Program-made: the position numbers and the translations under genes
Shown here: positions 42,908 through 53,965 of the stretch, in pieces
How positions within the stretch are numbered: position 1 is the stretch's first letter
How the letters are laid out: each line of letters starts with the position of its first letter
Notes under the pieces: generated by a model
What the model was told of the DNA's origin: nothing
What the model saw: the letters and a program-made list of their open reading frames with translations, nothing else
Databases searched by the model: none
From: Pyrenophora tritici-repentis
Lineage: Eukaryota > Ascomycota > Dothideomycetes > Pleosporales > Pleosporaceae
DNA length: 64,000 nt
NCBI RefSeq assembly: GCF_003171515.1
Contig: NC_089395.1
Location: 2,993,013 to 3,057,012 of the forward strand
Direction: 5' to 3'

Positions 42908-45033
42908 TTTTGTTCTGTTGTTGCTACTTTACACTAGAAGGATACCTAGTTCTTCTAGCCGTACCGGTGTGAAAGTAGTGAAAGCCTTGCTATTTTACTC
43001 TTCTTACTCTCTTTTCTCTATCTTACTGATCTATCGAGTAGATCTCTAGGATAGGAATCGATTTGGGAGACTAGAAAACAGCGAAAGAGTCAATTGTTGG
43101 TGTTTTTGGTTATCTTATCGATAAGGACTGGTCTGTGCGTTTTTGTTTTGGAAGATTGAACGCGTCTGAAGAATCTCGTTCTACTGGCTCTAGCTTTACA
43201 ACCAGCTGGCTGCAGAGGCTTAGAGTAGCTGGAATGTTTTTCTTCTGATGGTTTCGACTATATTCCGATGAAAAACGACGCGTTTTGATCAGTTTTCGTG
43301 CGCGTGTATATAAGAAGCCGAGTAGAACAGGTAGGCGTCGATATTTCAACATGTCTAAACCTAGCATCGAGTGCCAGTATTTCGAGCATGTGCCTGAGCA
43401 CAGCGTAGCGGCATGCAGAGAGTGCAGATATGCAGTATGGCCAGATCAGATTGAGGGCCATCTACAGAAGCAGCATAAGGTTAGTTACAAGGAGGCTGAG
43501 GCAGTTGGACAGCAGGTTCGCAGCTGGGCTGGGTTAGTCCAGTACCCTAGTGAGCTCGAGGTGCCGACTGGTGCTCCAAAGCCTGTGCGGCAATTGCCAG
43601 TGTATACAGACGGGATGTTATGCCAATTTGACTCCAGCTGCTGCTATTATGTAGCAAGAAGTAAGGAGGCTATACGAAAGCATTGGCGTAAGGACCATCA
43701 AGGATGGTCAGCAGGGAAGAAGCGAGGGCGGCCAAGTCGAACCAGGCAGAAGAGCGTGCAGGCACATATGGATAAGGGGTACCGGCTGGTCCATTGCCAG
43801 CGATTATTCAGCAGCCGGCATGGATCGCAGTACTTTGAGGTCCAGGCACCCAGCCAGGATGGAGAAGGCCCCGAAATCGTGCCCGTAGACGGGGCAGCAG
43901 CATGGGCGCGAGTGGGCGAGCAGATGGCCAAGGCGTGGGCAGACATCGAGAAGCGGGCGCAGACGACGATCCAGGAGGGCGAGCGCGACGAGGTGAACCC
44001 ATGGCTGGAGCGGACGCAGTGGTTGCCGTACCTAGTGGGCATGGAGAGGCCGGATTTGTTAGCGTGCATCGAGGAGCCCGTGGCAGAGCCAGATGCCAGG
44101 CAGGAGCAGCAGGCCGAGCCGGTGGAAGCAGCGATTTGGGCAGCCATGGATGGATTGGCGCGGTTCAGCCAGGCATCCATTATTGACCGGATTGGCGTGT
44201 TTATACGGTTGGAGGCAATTCGCACAGAGATGCACCAAACCCGGTTCCAGCCGTTACAGCCGTATATGGACAAGAACGCCATTGTCAAGCACACACGACC
44301 GTGGCAGCAGATGTTAATGTTTTTTGCACGCACACAGAAAGAGCACGGGTGGAAGAGCCCCAAGTATCGGTTTACGCGCCGGCAGCGAGAGGCATGGGAG
44401 GTGTTAATCGAACAGGCAAAGCGGAGCATAGAGGGAGACGAAGAAGATGAAGCCGAGGATATGGACGAAGAGAGAGAAGAGCTGGACGAGGAGATGATGG
44501 ACGACATAGACGAGGCGATAGAGGTAGCTGAGGAAGAGCCAGGTCAGGGAGAAGGCCCCGAGCCTAAGAAGTTGTCTAAGATACAGAAAGCGTGTTTGGA
44601 GTTTTGCATTGCATTACTTAACCACCGCATCACCCGTAGAGAGTATGACAGCCCGCTGGTGTGCGCGTTGGCGGTGCTGGGCGTCAAGGAGGACGGATGG
44701 AAGGGGCCGGAGCAGTACCCGCCGATATTATCGGCGGTGATCAAGATCGCTCGGTTTATGGTCGTGCAGAAGGGACTAGAAATGTCAGGGCCCGAGGAGG
44801 ATAGCGGCGATGAGACAGACGACGACTTAGATGACAGCGCGTACGAGAGCGGGCCAAGCCAGCGACGGCGTCCCAAGGGGTGTTTGCAGTTAGTGCAGAA
44901 GATGATGGACCGGTTCATGGTGCGCGGCAGCCATAGCCCCATGCAGTGGATGTTGGATTTGCGGACGTATGGATTGAAGATCCATTACAACACTACAACC
45001 CGCGGGCATGTAGAGTGGACGAACGGCGACGAG

Positions 45034-45161
45034 CAGACTCCGCAACAATCAATCGGATCGGCATGATTGATTCCTATCTAGGTTAAAGGCTGCCTAATAA
45101 AGTAACTCTTTAACCTATATAGGAATCAATCATGTCGATCGATTGATTGTTGCGGAGTCTG
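45034..45161. mobile_element. 128 bp hAT-type MITE (type 2), copy b, in the helicase gene
   Basis: Perfect ends CAGACTCCGCAACAATCAAT. 8 bp duplication GCGACGAG (45026-45033 and 45162-45169). Without the MITE the flanking frame reads through (NGDE to LLYKEL). Confidence 0.95.
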
Positions 45162-46244
45162 GCGACGAGCTGCTGTACAAAGAGCTGCATTTTAGCATGG
45201 CGCAGTTCCGCGGCATGGTACATGGGCTGGCTAGCGAGAGCCGGCGATTATTAACAGAGGAGTTAATGTTTAGCAGCAAGGCAGCGCCGGTGCCGGCAGT
45301 GCCATGGGAGAGCATACGTGACAACCCAACCGACGAGCGGCCAGGATGGAACTTTTTGAAGGATCATCGCACAAACATGCCCGTCAACGGCGAGAGGTGG
45401 TTATTTGAGCGGGTAGGCGAGAGCGCCAGCATCCGGAGTCGGTTCATGAAGCCCGGGACGCAGTCAGGGGTAGACCGACAGGCAATAGAGCGATACATGG
45501 ACCGGGTGGTAGAATTTCGCGAGAAGCTGGCGGTGTTAATGCATATAACGGGTGGGCAGCCAGCGCGAGGGCCAGAGCTACTGAGCGTACGGCATAGCAA
45601 CACAGTGCAAGGGGGGCATCGCAATATATTCATCGAGGACGGCATGGTGGTGTTTGTGACACGGTACCACAAGGGATACAAAGTCAGCGGCGACGTCAAG
45701 ATTATCCATCGATATTTGCCGCGCGAGGTGGGCGAGCTGGTAGTGTGGTATATGTGGCTGGTGTTGCCGTTCCAGCAGCGGCTCGAGGCGTTGGTGTGGG
45801 AGAAGGAGGCAGTTTCGTCGCATATGTGGCCAGCAGACCCCAGCGGCCGCAAGTGGACGACCGATCGGCTGCGGGAGGCGTTGAAGCGCGAGAGCCGGAT
45901 CGCGATGGGCCAGGAGTGGACGTTTGCCGGGTACCGGGAGATGGCGATTGGCATCAGCCGGCGGTTTTTGCGTGGATCGACAGCGTTCCAGGCAGATGAG
46001 GGCGAGGAGAATAAGGAGTGGGCTGAGGAGCAGGCAGGAGATTCGATTGCCGACGAGCAGGCGGGCCATACGTCGCACGTGGCGGGACTGGTATACGCGC
46101 GAGGGATCATGGAGCAGTCAGGGGCCGTGGCGGATAGGCGGCAGCAGTTCCGGGCATCGAGCACGGATTGGCATAGATTTTTGGGCTTCCAGGCAGGCTT
46201 GGACGACCAGAGAAGAAGCAGCAAGCGGAAGAGAGCGCCGTTTG

Positions 46245-46406
46245 CACAGTCCGCAACAATCAATTAAGTGGGTCCTAGAAGGTTCAGATTGGATTGATTG
46301 ATTACCGCTTTAAGCCTAGTAGTTACCTATAGGAGTTTAAGCCCTACCTAGATAGGTAAGTGGGTCTAGGAGAGTGACCGGATTGAATTGATTGTTGCGG
46401 AGTCTA
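46245..46406. mobile_element. 162 bp hAT-type MITE (type 1), copy b, in the helicase gene
   Basis: Same sequence as 23477-23638. 8 bp duplication GCCGTTTG (46237-46244 and 46407-46414). It falls between the recombinase-like and helicase domains. The frame is continuous across it when removed (RAPF to ESEADE). Confidence 0.95.
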
Positions 46407-47652
46407 GCCGTTTGAGAGCGAGGCAGACGAGGCAAGGGTGGATCGGTGGCAGCGGCTGAGGAAGATGGACGCGAGAGCGCAGCTGAAGCGCATGATGGGC
46501 GAGGAGGCCAAGTTCCGGGGGGTGCAGGAGGCAGCGATCAAAGCCATCACAGCAGGCGAGAGTCCCGTAGTAGCGGTGATGCCGACGGGGGCAGGCAAGA
46601 GCTTGTTGTTCATGTTGCCGGCGTGGGCAGAGCAGGGCGGCACGACGGTGGTGGTAGTGCCGTTGATCGCGTTGCGTGGCGACATGGCACAGCGGTGCAA
46701 GAAGCTAGGGATATCGTGCGTAGAGTGGCAGAGTCGGCGTCCGCCAGACGCAGCAGCGGTGGTGTTAGTGACGCCCGAGTCGGCAGTTGGAGAGGAATTT
46801 GCAACGTTTTTAAACCGGCTACGAGCGACGCGGCAGCTAGATCGGATTATTATCGACGAGTGCCATATCGTGTTAAACCGGCAGTACACGTTCCGCAAGC
46901 AGATGCAGCAGCTAGGTAAGCTAGTGGCTGTAGAGACGCAGATGGTCATGTTAACAGCAACGTTGCCACCCAGCGAGGAGGACGAGTTATTCCGGCGAAT
47001 GCATTTTGAGCGTGGGCAGGTAAGAATGTTTAGGGCACCAACAGCACGGAGCAACATAGCGTACCGGGTGGTAAGGGTAGAGAAGGAGAGGAAGAGACAG
47101 GAGGTAGAGGCAACGGTGTTGGCGATGGTACAGCAGAAGGTCCGAAAGTATAAGAGCGGCAAGATTGTAGTGTACGGCAACTCAGTGCCAAAGGTCAAGG
47201 GGTTAGCCGAGAAGCTCAAGTGCCATGCGTATCATCACCACGCGGTTGGCAAGGCAAGCATGTTGGAGGAGTTCATGGGCGGCAAGCAGCGGGTGATTGT
47301 GGCAACCAGCGCGTTGGGCATGGGAGTGGACGTGCCCGATATCCGGTGCATTGTCCACATGGATTGGCCGTTTAGCGTGTTGGATTACGCGCAGGAGAGC
47401 GGGCGAGCCGGGCGAGACGGGGAGCGGAGCGAGGCCATCATGATGGTGCAGGACGGCGAGCAGCGAGCGGCGGATGACAAGCAGGGGAGGCGGAGCAGCG
47501 GTTGGTGCGAGCATACGTCGAAGGCATAGACGAGGCGGCGACATGTAGACGGGTAATGTTGGACGGGTATTTAGACAGGCGCGAGGCCGAGCGAGCTCGG
47601 TGCGAGGAGGGAGAGGAGAGGTGTGACGTATGCATGAGAGCCGACGGGGAGG

Positions 47653-47795
47653 AGATGGAGGAGGAGGAGATGGAGGAGGAGGAGATGGAGGAGGAGATGG
47701 AGGAGGAGATGGAGGAGGAGATGGAGGAGGAGATGGAAGAGATGGAGGAGGTGGAGGAGGTGGAGGAGGTGGAGGAGATGGAGGTGGTGGAGGTG
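47653..47795 (+). repeat. GAGGAGATG minisatellite in the helicase gene
   Basis: About fifteen 6-9 bp purine units (GAGGAGATG and GGTGGA variants) encode a run of Glu and Met residues. Replication slippage at this tract could explain length variation. Confidence 0.85.
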
Positions 47796-48431
47796 GCCGA
47801 GGGCGGCAGCAGCAACGAAGAAGAGGCGGAGACATTGGAGAGGGAGCAAGAAGAGGCGCGGCAGGCGTTTAATCAGCAGCAACGAGAGCAAGGCGGCCCG
47901 CGACAGAGATTGATACAGCAGCGGCAGCAGGAGTTCGCCGACGTCGAGTGGCTGCGTAGGCAGCTGGCGCAATGGATAAACCGGTGTGGGTTATGCGAGG
48001 CGGTAGGGCAAGGATCGAGCGCACACGACGTACGGCAATGTTGGCGACAGGAGAGCCAGCGGATCAAGGAGTCGATTAAGAGGATGGAAGAGACAATTAA
48101 GTTTGAGCGTTATTCGGGCTGTTTTTGGTGTGGAGTGCCGCAGGAGATATGCAATCGGTGGGAAAGGAATAGTTTTGGGCGATATCAGAGAGTCCAAGAC
48201 GGGGATTGCCAGTATAGAGGGGTATTAATAGGCGGGTTATTAAGTATAGCATTAGGGCGGAGCGAGGTAGGAAACCGATGGACGGCGCGGTTAGAGGAGT
48301 TCGGGGTTAGTAATTCAGGAGCAGGGCCGACGTTGTTTGAGTTTTTAGGAAAAAAGCGATTGTTAGAGACGGTTGAGAGCAATAACTTAGCAGGAGAGTT
48401 TTGTTGGATTACAAGATTAATAGGCGAGTAG

Positions 48432-49799
48432 AGGAAATATAGAGAGTTGTAACGTTGACGAGGGTAGCTCCAACAGCTCGAGTAGGTCGGATAGTGTAAG
48501 CAACGATAAAGGCAAGAGCAGCAAGATCAGCGAGAGCGTAGGCAGGGTTAGCAGCAAGAGAGATAGCAGCAACAGTGACGATAGTAGCAGCAGTAAGAGT
48601 AGCGACGAAGGCGAGGGCAGCGAGAGCAGTGATCAAGGCGAGAGCAGCGAGAGTAGTGACGAAGGCGAGGGTAGTAAAGATATTAGAGGTAGCGAAAGCA
48701 GCGGCAACAGCGAGAGCAATGAGAGCAACGACAAAGACGAGGGCAGAGAAGGTAACGAGAGCGGCGAGAGCAGTAAGAGCGCAGGCAGCGTTGGTAGCGA
48801 GAGCAATAGCTGCAACAGTGGCGATAGTGGCGATAGCGAGGGCAGCGACGACGGCGAGGATGGCGAGGACAGCGAGGATGGCGAGGACAGCGAGGGCAAC
48901 TTGATGGCAGGTAGCGAAAGCAGTAATAGCAGCTTGAGCAGGGAGGAAAAGCGAGGGTCGTGACGACGGCGAGAGTAGCTCCGATAGCGAGAGCAGCAAG
49001 AGCGAGAGCAGCAAGAGCGGCAAGAGCAACGAGAGCGAGGCAGGCGAGGCAGGCGAGAGCAACGAGATGGCAAGTAGCGAGAGCGAGGCAGGCGAGGCAG
49101 GCGAGAGCAACGAGATGGCAAGTAGCGAGAGCGTAGGGAGCGAGAGAGGCGAGAGAAATAAGAGCAGCGACATGATAGGTACCGTTGGCAGCGAGAGCAT
49201 CGAGAGCCGCGCATATAGCGAGAGTAACGAGAACAGAGCGAGTAGCGAGAGCAGCGACGACGGTAAGGACAGCGAGAGCAGGAGCCGCAGCGGCGAAAGG
49301 AGTTGTAGAAGCCGTAGCAGCGGTAGGAAGTGAGAAGCAGCGAGAGTAGCGCGAGCAGTGGGGGGACAGCAGGGACAGCGAGAGCAGTAGGGAAAGCAAG
49401 AGCAGGGGCAGAAGTAGTTATAGCGGCCGCAGGCGTAGTAGGAGCGGTGGGGAGTGAGGAGCAGAAGCGAGGATATCGATAGCAGCGAGAGCAGCGAGGA
49501 CGGCGGGGATAGTAGGGATAGCGGGATCAGCTGTGAGAGAAGCGAGGATAGCGAGAGTAGGAAAGCAGGAGCCGCAGGCGCGATAGAAGTAAGAGTAGCA
49601 AGAGCAGTAAGAGCAGGATGTGTAGCCGCGAGGATAGAGGCAATTAAGGTAATTAAGGTGATTGCGATGATTGCGAGGACAGTAAGAGCAACAAGGGCAG
49701 CGCAAGAAAGGGGCGAACGGCAAGGGAATTAACTATTAAGTTAATTGTAGCGATTGCAAGGACAGCGGGAACAGCGAGGATAGTAAGGGCAGTAAGGGT
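48432..49799. repeat. purine-rich subtelomeric low-complexity region after the helicase
   Basis: Dominated by GCGAGAGCAGCGA-type units on the plus strand. A 51 bp direct repeat at about 49037-49090 and 49085-49136 (GGCGAGGCAGGCGAGAGCAA). Large frames on either strand are low complexity (Ser/Glu/Gly or Leu/Ala) and carry no domain. From about 49618 the sequence is homologous to 20110-20300. Confidence 0.75.
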
Positions 49800-49975
49800 A
49801 GAAAGGACAGCGGAAGCAGCGAGGACAACGAGGACAGCGAGGATTGTAAGGACAGCGGAAGCAGCGAGGACAACGAGGACAGCGAGGATTGTAAGGACAG
49901 CGGAAGCAGCGAGGACAACGAGGACAGCGAGGATTGTAAGGACAGCGGAAGCAGCGAGGATAATGAGGACAGCGA
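49800..49975. repeat. 45 bp tandem repeat
   Basis: About three and a half units built on AGGACAGCGGAAGCAGCGAG followed by GACAACGAGGACAGCGAGG and ATTGTA. Copy 1 (20300 and 23042 region) has only one unit, so the array expanded after duplication. Confidence 0.85.
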
Positions 49976-51946
49976 GGATAGTAAGAACAGCGAGGATAGT
50001 AAGGACAGTAAGAGTAGCGAGGATAGCGAAAGTAGGAGAGTAGCAGTAGCAATAGCAGTAGCCGGAGGTGTATATAAGCTGTAAGAGGTAAGAGGTAGAA
50101 GTAAGGATATTATAAGCAGCAAGGATAGCAGGGGCAGAAGCGGCAACAGGTGCAGGGGTAGTAGGAGTAGTAATAAGAATATTAAGAGCAGTGCAAGTTA
50201 CAAGGACAAGGGACAAAGTAAGGACAGTAGAGATAGTAAGAGTATCAGGAGCAGCGAGAACAGAAGCCGTAGGATTGATAGCGAAGATATTAAGAGCAGC
50301 AAGGAAAGCGAAAGTAGCGAGGGTAGTAAGAGCAGCGACAAGAGGAGCGGTAGCGGCCGCCGAAACCGCAGTTACCGCAGGTGGAGGAGGCGTAGGAGGT
50401 AAGGGGCAGAAGAGAGCAGTAGAGACAGCGGGAACAGCGGGGAAAGCGAGAGCAGCAAGAAGGACGGGGATAGTAGAGATAGAGGAAGTGGCGAGAGCAG
50501 AAGCAGTAATAGGGAGGATTGCGGAATGCGGAGGAGTAAGAGCGGTAGGAGTAAGAGTAGCAAGAGCAGGACGTAGAAGTAAGAGCCGTAGGAGCAGGAG
50601 CAGTAAGAATAGCAGGAGTAGCAAGGGTAGGAGCTTTAAAGGCGGCAGCAACGAGGGTGTTACAAGCAGCGAAAATAATAGGAGCAGGGAGAGTGGTCGC
50701 AGTAAGGATAGCGATAGAAGCGAGGTTGGCGACAGCAGGGACAGTAGTAGTAGCAAGAATAGCGAGAGTAGCGAGAGCAATAGCAGTGAGAGCTAGAGCA
50801 TTAAGAGTAGCAGCAATAAGAGCAGTAACCGTAGGAGTAGGCGCATTAAGAGTAAAAGCTGCAGGAGTAAGAGCAGTAAGGGCGGAAATAGTAGGAGCGT
50901 AATTAGCGAGAGCAGGAGCAGCGAGGACAGCAGGAGCAGCTGGAATGGCGAGAGCAGCAAGGACGGAGTGGATAGCAAGAATAGGAAGCGTAGGGGCCGC
51001 AGTGGCGATATTTGTAGAAGCGGCAGTAAACACAGGTGTAGTAGTAGCCGTAGGAGTAATAACGAGCATGTTAAAAGCAGCAAGGACGGCAGGAACAGCG
51101 GGAGTTGCAATAGTAGAACCCGTAACCGTAATTGAATAGACAGTAAGAGTGATAGTCGCGATAGAAGGAAAAGTTACAAGAATAGCAGCCGTAGCCGTGG
51201 TAGAAGCAAGAGTAATTATAATAGAGGCAAAGATAGTAACAGTAGTAAGAGTAATAAGCACAGTAAGGGTATAGTAAGAGCAAAAGTTTAAAGAAGAGTT
51301 ATTTATGTTAAAAATAAGTATGCAGGTATAAAGCAAAGAAAAGAAAGATTCGAAAAGAGAGAGTATAAAGTTGGTGAGATTCATAATCTATAGATGAGGT
51401 AGGTAAAACAGGTATAGTTTGTAGTATATATTAGATAGTGTTTAAGAAAGAAATCAAGCATAGAATTAAGTAGGATTTAAGGATTAGGATTGTAGTAGAA
51501 GACAGAGCAAGTTATTAGGAATACATTAATAAGAAGATAGAAGAAAAGATTAAGTTTATATAAAAGTAGAGTCATAAGAAGAAGATATAAATAAAAAAGA
51601 TATAAGAGATTATGTTTCAATAATATTAAAAAGAGATGTTAGAAAAGAAAGAAGAATAAAAGAAACCCGATATAATTTAAGAGGAGTATAGTAAAGGGAA
51701 TAGAAGATAGGTAGAAGAAGAAAGAGAGAGAAAGATAAGGAAGTTTATAGAGAAGGACATGAGAAGCAAAAGATAAAGAGAAAGAAGGAGAAGTAAAGAA
51801 AATAGAAAGAGAAGTAAAGAAAAATATAGAGCAAGTAAAGAGAGAGTAGCAAGAACAGCAGTAGTAATAAGGATAAGGATAGAGTTAAGGTACAGTACAA
51901 TAATGCATAGTGGGTATTTAAGCAACAGTAGTAAGACGAGGCAGGC
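49976..51946. repeat. purine-rich subtelomeric segment, copy 2
   Basis: Direct copy of 23060-25168 lacking the MITE of copy 1 (empty site at about 50409-50420). Differences are mostly single-base. No gene. Confidence 0.85.
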
Positions 51947-52554
51947 CGTGTTGGACGTGCATACAGTAGGTAGAGTTTAAGTTTACCGACGCAGAATAGT
52001 GATAGAGGTATATAGGGTAGTAGATAATGCGATGCGGTATATAGACGGCGGTAGGCGAAGGACAGAGCCGACACAATATACAACAGTATTAGAGAACTAA
52101 GAGGTAGTAGGCAAAGGAGATAGTTGAAGAAGTATTTAGGTTGTGTTTAGTATAGCGAATGGTATAACGTGTGTATACAAGCAATAAGAAGATAATAGAT
52201 ACGGAGGAGATTAGACAGCAGATATAAAAGATTGTTAGTTTCGAGGGTATTTATAGCAAGGTTGTTAGGATTAGTATAGGGAAGCAAGAATAGAGTAGCA
52301 TAGGGATAGATAGGAGGTTAGTAGAACAGAGAGTTAAAGTAAATTTAATAGAGGGATTCGTAAGACAGTTTTAGAGCAAGTAGGGGTTAGGGTGTACAGA
52401 AACGAATAGGTTAATAAGAGAGTTTTATTAGAGTCAGCCGTTTATAATAGAGGAGAACAATAAACAACAGAGGTTATTGCAGAGAAGGGTATAGGCCGAG
52501 GTAAAGGGAAGAAGAGAGAAGATATAGTGGCAATAGGAAAAGTTTCCGAGTTAG
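51947..52554. repeat. subtelomeric segment, copy 2, with empty sites
   Basis: Matches 25345-26198 but lacks the SINE-like insert, the LTR-like insert and the pogo element. It therefore fixes their borders to the base. No gene recognised. Confidence 0.85.
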
Positions 52555-53165
52555 GGTATTTAGTAGATGTTATATAGATTAAGTGATAAAAGCGAGTAAA
52601 TTAGATTAAAAATAAGGAGAGATAGAAATAGATGAAGAGGAAAGGAAAGAAGAGAGAGGAACAGAAGAGAGAGAGGGGAAGGATGGATGTGGTGGAGAGG
52701 AGAGATGAGGAGGGGCAGGGAGGGTTGGAGCAGCAGGAGCAGGAGCAGGAGCGACAAGGCGGGTGGCGGAGGTGAATACAGCAGCGGCAACAGGAGTTTA
52801 GGGAGGTAGAGTAGTGAGGTAGGGAATTAGGATGGTAGGGGAATGGATAGGGAATATGCAAAGGGGCGGATAATGGGCGAAGCGAGGAAAATATAGGGAG
52901 ATGTTGGTGAGGGGAGGGGGGAAGTGTAAAAGAAGCGATTACGATTGTTTTAGAGCCGATTCAGTTTAAGGGTTATTAGGGGCGTTTTTGGTGGGAGGTA
53001 GAGTAGGAAAGGAATTGTTAGGGGCGGTATTAGAAGGTAAGAGATGCAAATTAACAGTATAAAGGAGTATTCACGGGGGGTTTATTAGGGCAGCGTTTAG
53101 GTAGAGGGAGGTAGGAAAGCGTTAGGGGGCGGGGTTAAAGGGGAGAAGAGGATTTATAGTAGATA
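52555..53165 (+). pseudogene. decayed C-terminal piece of a telomere-linked helicase, copy 2
   Basis: Continues the match of copy 1 and goes further. 53035-53165 follows 48185-48320 (shared GGGTTTATTAGG and GAGGTAGGAAA-type islands). No open frame. Confidence 0.7.
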
Positions 53166-53704
53166 AGACAGGGTTAGGGGTATAGAAGGAAGAAAGGGTT
53201 AGGGTTACAGAATAAAGAGAGGGATAGGTAAGAAATGAATAGAAGAATAAAAATATTCATAAGGAGATAAAGGAGGATTAGATTACAGGCAAAATAAGGT
53301 AGAAGAGCAATTCGTTAGGTAGTATGTAGAGGGGAAAGAGTGGGTAATAAGATATAGAAGGCGAGTATTAGAAAAGTATTTGGAGGGGCAAGGAGGCGAA
53401 GAGAGATATAAAGAAGAGGAGGAGAGATTTTTAGTGTGTAGACAAGCGGACAAGGAGATAGACAGCAGCAAAGAGCAGTAATAAAGAGGAGATATAGTAG
53501 AGAGGAGGGTAGAGCAGTAGGAGCAGGAGCGACAAGGCGGGTAGTAGAGTTTAATACGGCAGTGATAACAGGAGTTTAGGCAGGTAGAGTAGTAAGACAG
53601 GCAATTAGGATAGTAGGGGAATAGATAGGGAATATGCGAAGGGCGGGTGATAAGCAAAGCGAGGACAAAATAGGGAGATGTTAGTGACGGGGAGGAGAAA
53701 TACA
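53166..53704 (+). pseudogene. second tandem decayed helicase tail, interrupted by a LINE
   Basis: 53510-53585 again resembles the helicase at 47880-47945. The piece resumes after the LINE at 59523, where AGATTGTGTTAGAGTAG and GGGTTATTCG continue the alignment to about 59740. The rest is purine-rich filler. Confidence 0.65.
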
Positions 53705-53965
53705 AAAGAAGCAGTTAATTATTATTATTATATTTCCATTAGAGTCCTGTATCAGTCGGTGACTATGTAGGACTTTGGCTAAGCCGTTCTATGTATGATG
53801 GTCGTTGTGGAGTTTCTATGGGTCTTGTACAATTTGGGTGGTGTTTTGCGTACTCCAATTTCAGAGCTAGTCTTCCATTGGCGCGGGTGCTAAAGAGCAG
53901 TGTGGTGAATAGAAAGAGATGTAGCAGCGGGCTCTTTTAGATAAGGAAATATTGTTTTTGTAGTT

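Larger units (their letters stand above)
37340..43299 (-). mobile_element. full-length Tad1-like LINE, second family
   Basis: 5960 bp, minus orientation, with a (TTA)n tail at 37340-37355. The 13 bp target duplication is GCGCGTGTATATA (37327-37339 and 43300-43312). The 5' UTR (42908-43299) resembles that of the 53719 LINE in places (GGTCTGTGCGTTT). ORF2 is intact, ORF1 has one frameshift. The two LINE families share architecture but differ clearly in protein sequence. Confidence 0.95.
43351..48431 (+). pseudogene. telomere-linked RecQ helicase (TLH) with OrsD-like and recombinase-like domains, interrupted
   Basis: Discounting two MITEs, one long coding region follows. The N-terminal zinc-finger region has OrsD/DUF3505 character (AACRECRYAVWP, HLQKQHK, then CQFDSSCCYYV and HWRKDH). 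A middle domain resembles tyrosine-recombinase-type sequence (GGQPARGPELLSVRHSN, FAGYREMAIGISR, QAGHTSHVA). A RecQ-type helicase follows, with Walker A MPTGAGKS (46579-46602), DECH (46855-46866) and QESGRAGRDG (47391-47420). Near 47500 the frame shifts by one base, after which VRAYVEGIDEAATCRRV and CDVC resume the usual zinc-binding continuation. An acidic GAGGAGATG expansion and two CxxC pairs (CGLCEA, CFWCGVPQEIC) end it. Fungal TLH genes sit next to telomeres and may act in telomere recombination. Four lesions (LINE in promoter, two MITEs, one frameshift) suggest inactivity. Confidence 0.88.

Noticed and set aside
45500..46100. Starship captain recombinase
   Set aside because: The recombinase-like segment lies inside a RecQ helicase gene with OrsD fingers, the known telomere-linked architecture. 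There is no cargo arrangement or Starship end.
43351..46267. Two or three separate genes instead of one helicase gene
   Set aside because: The breaks coincide exactly with MITEs bounded by 8 bp duplications, and the frame is continuous across both when they are discounted.
49800..49975. CRISPR-like array
   Set aside because: Units are head-to-tail tandem repeats without spacers, in a eukaryotic subtelomere.
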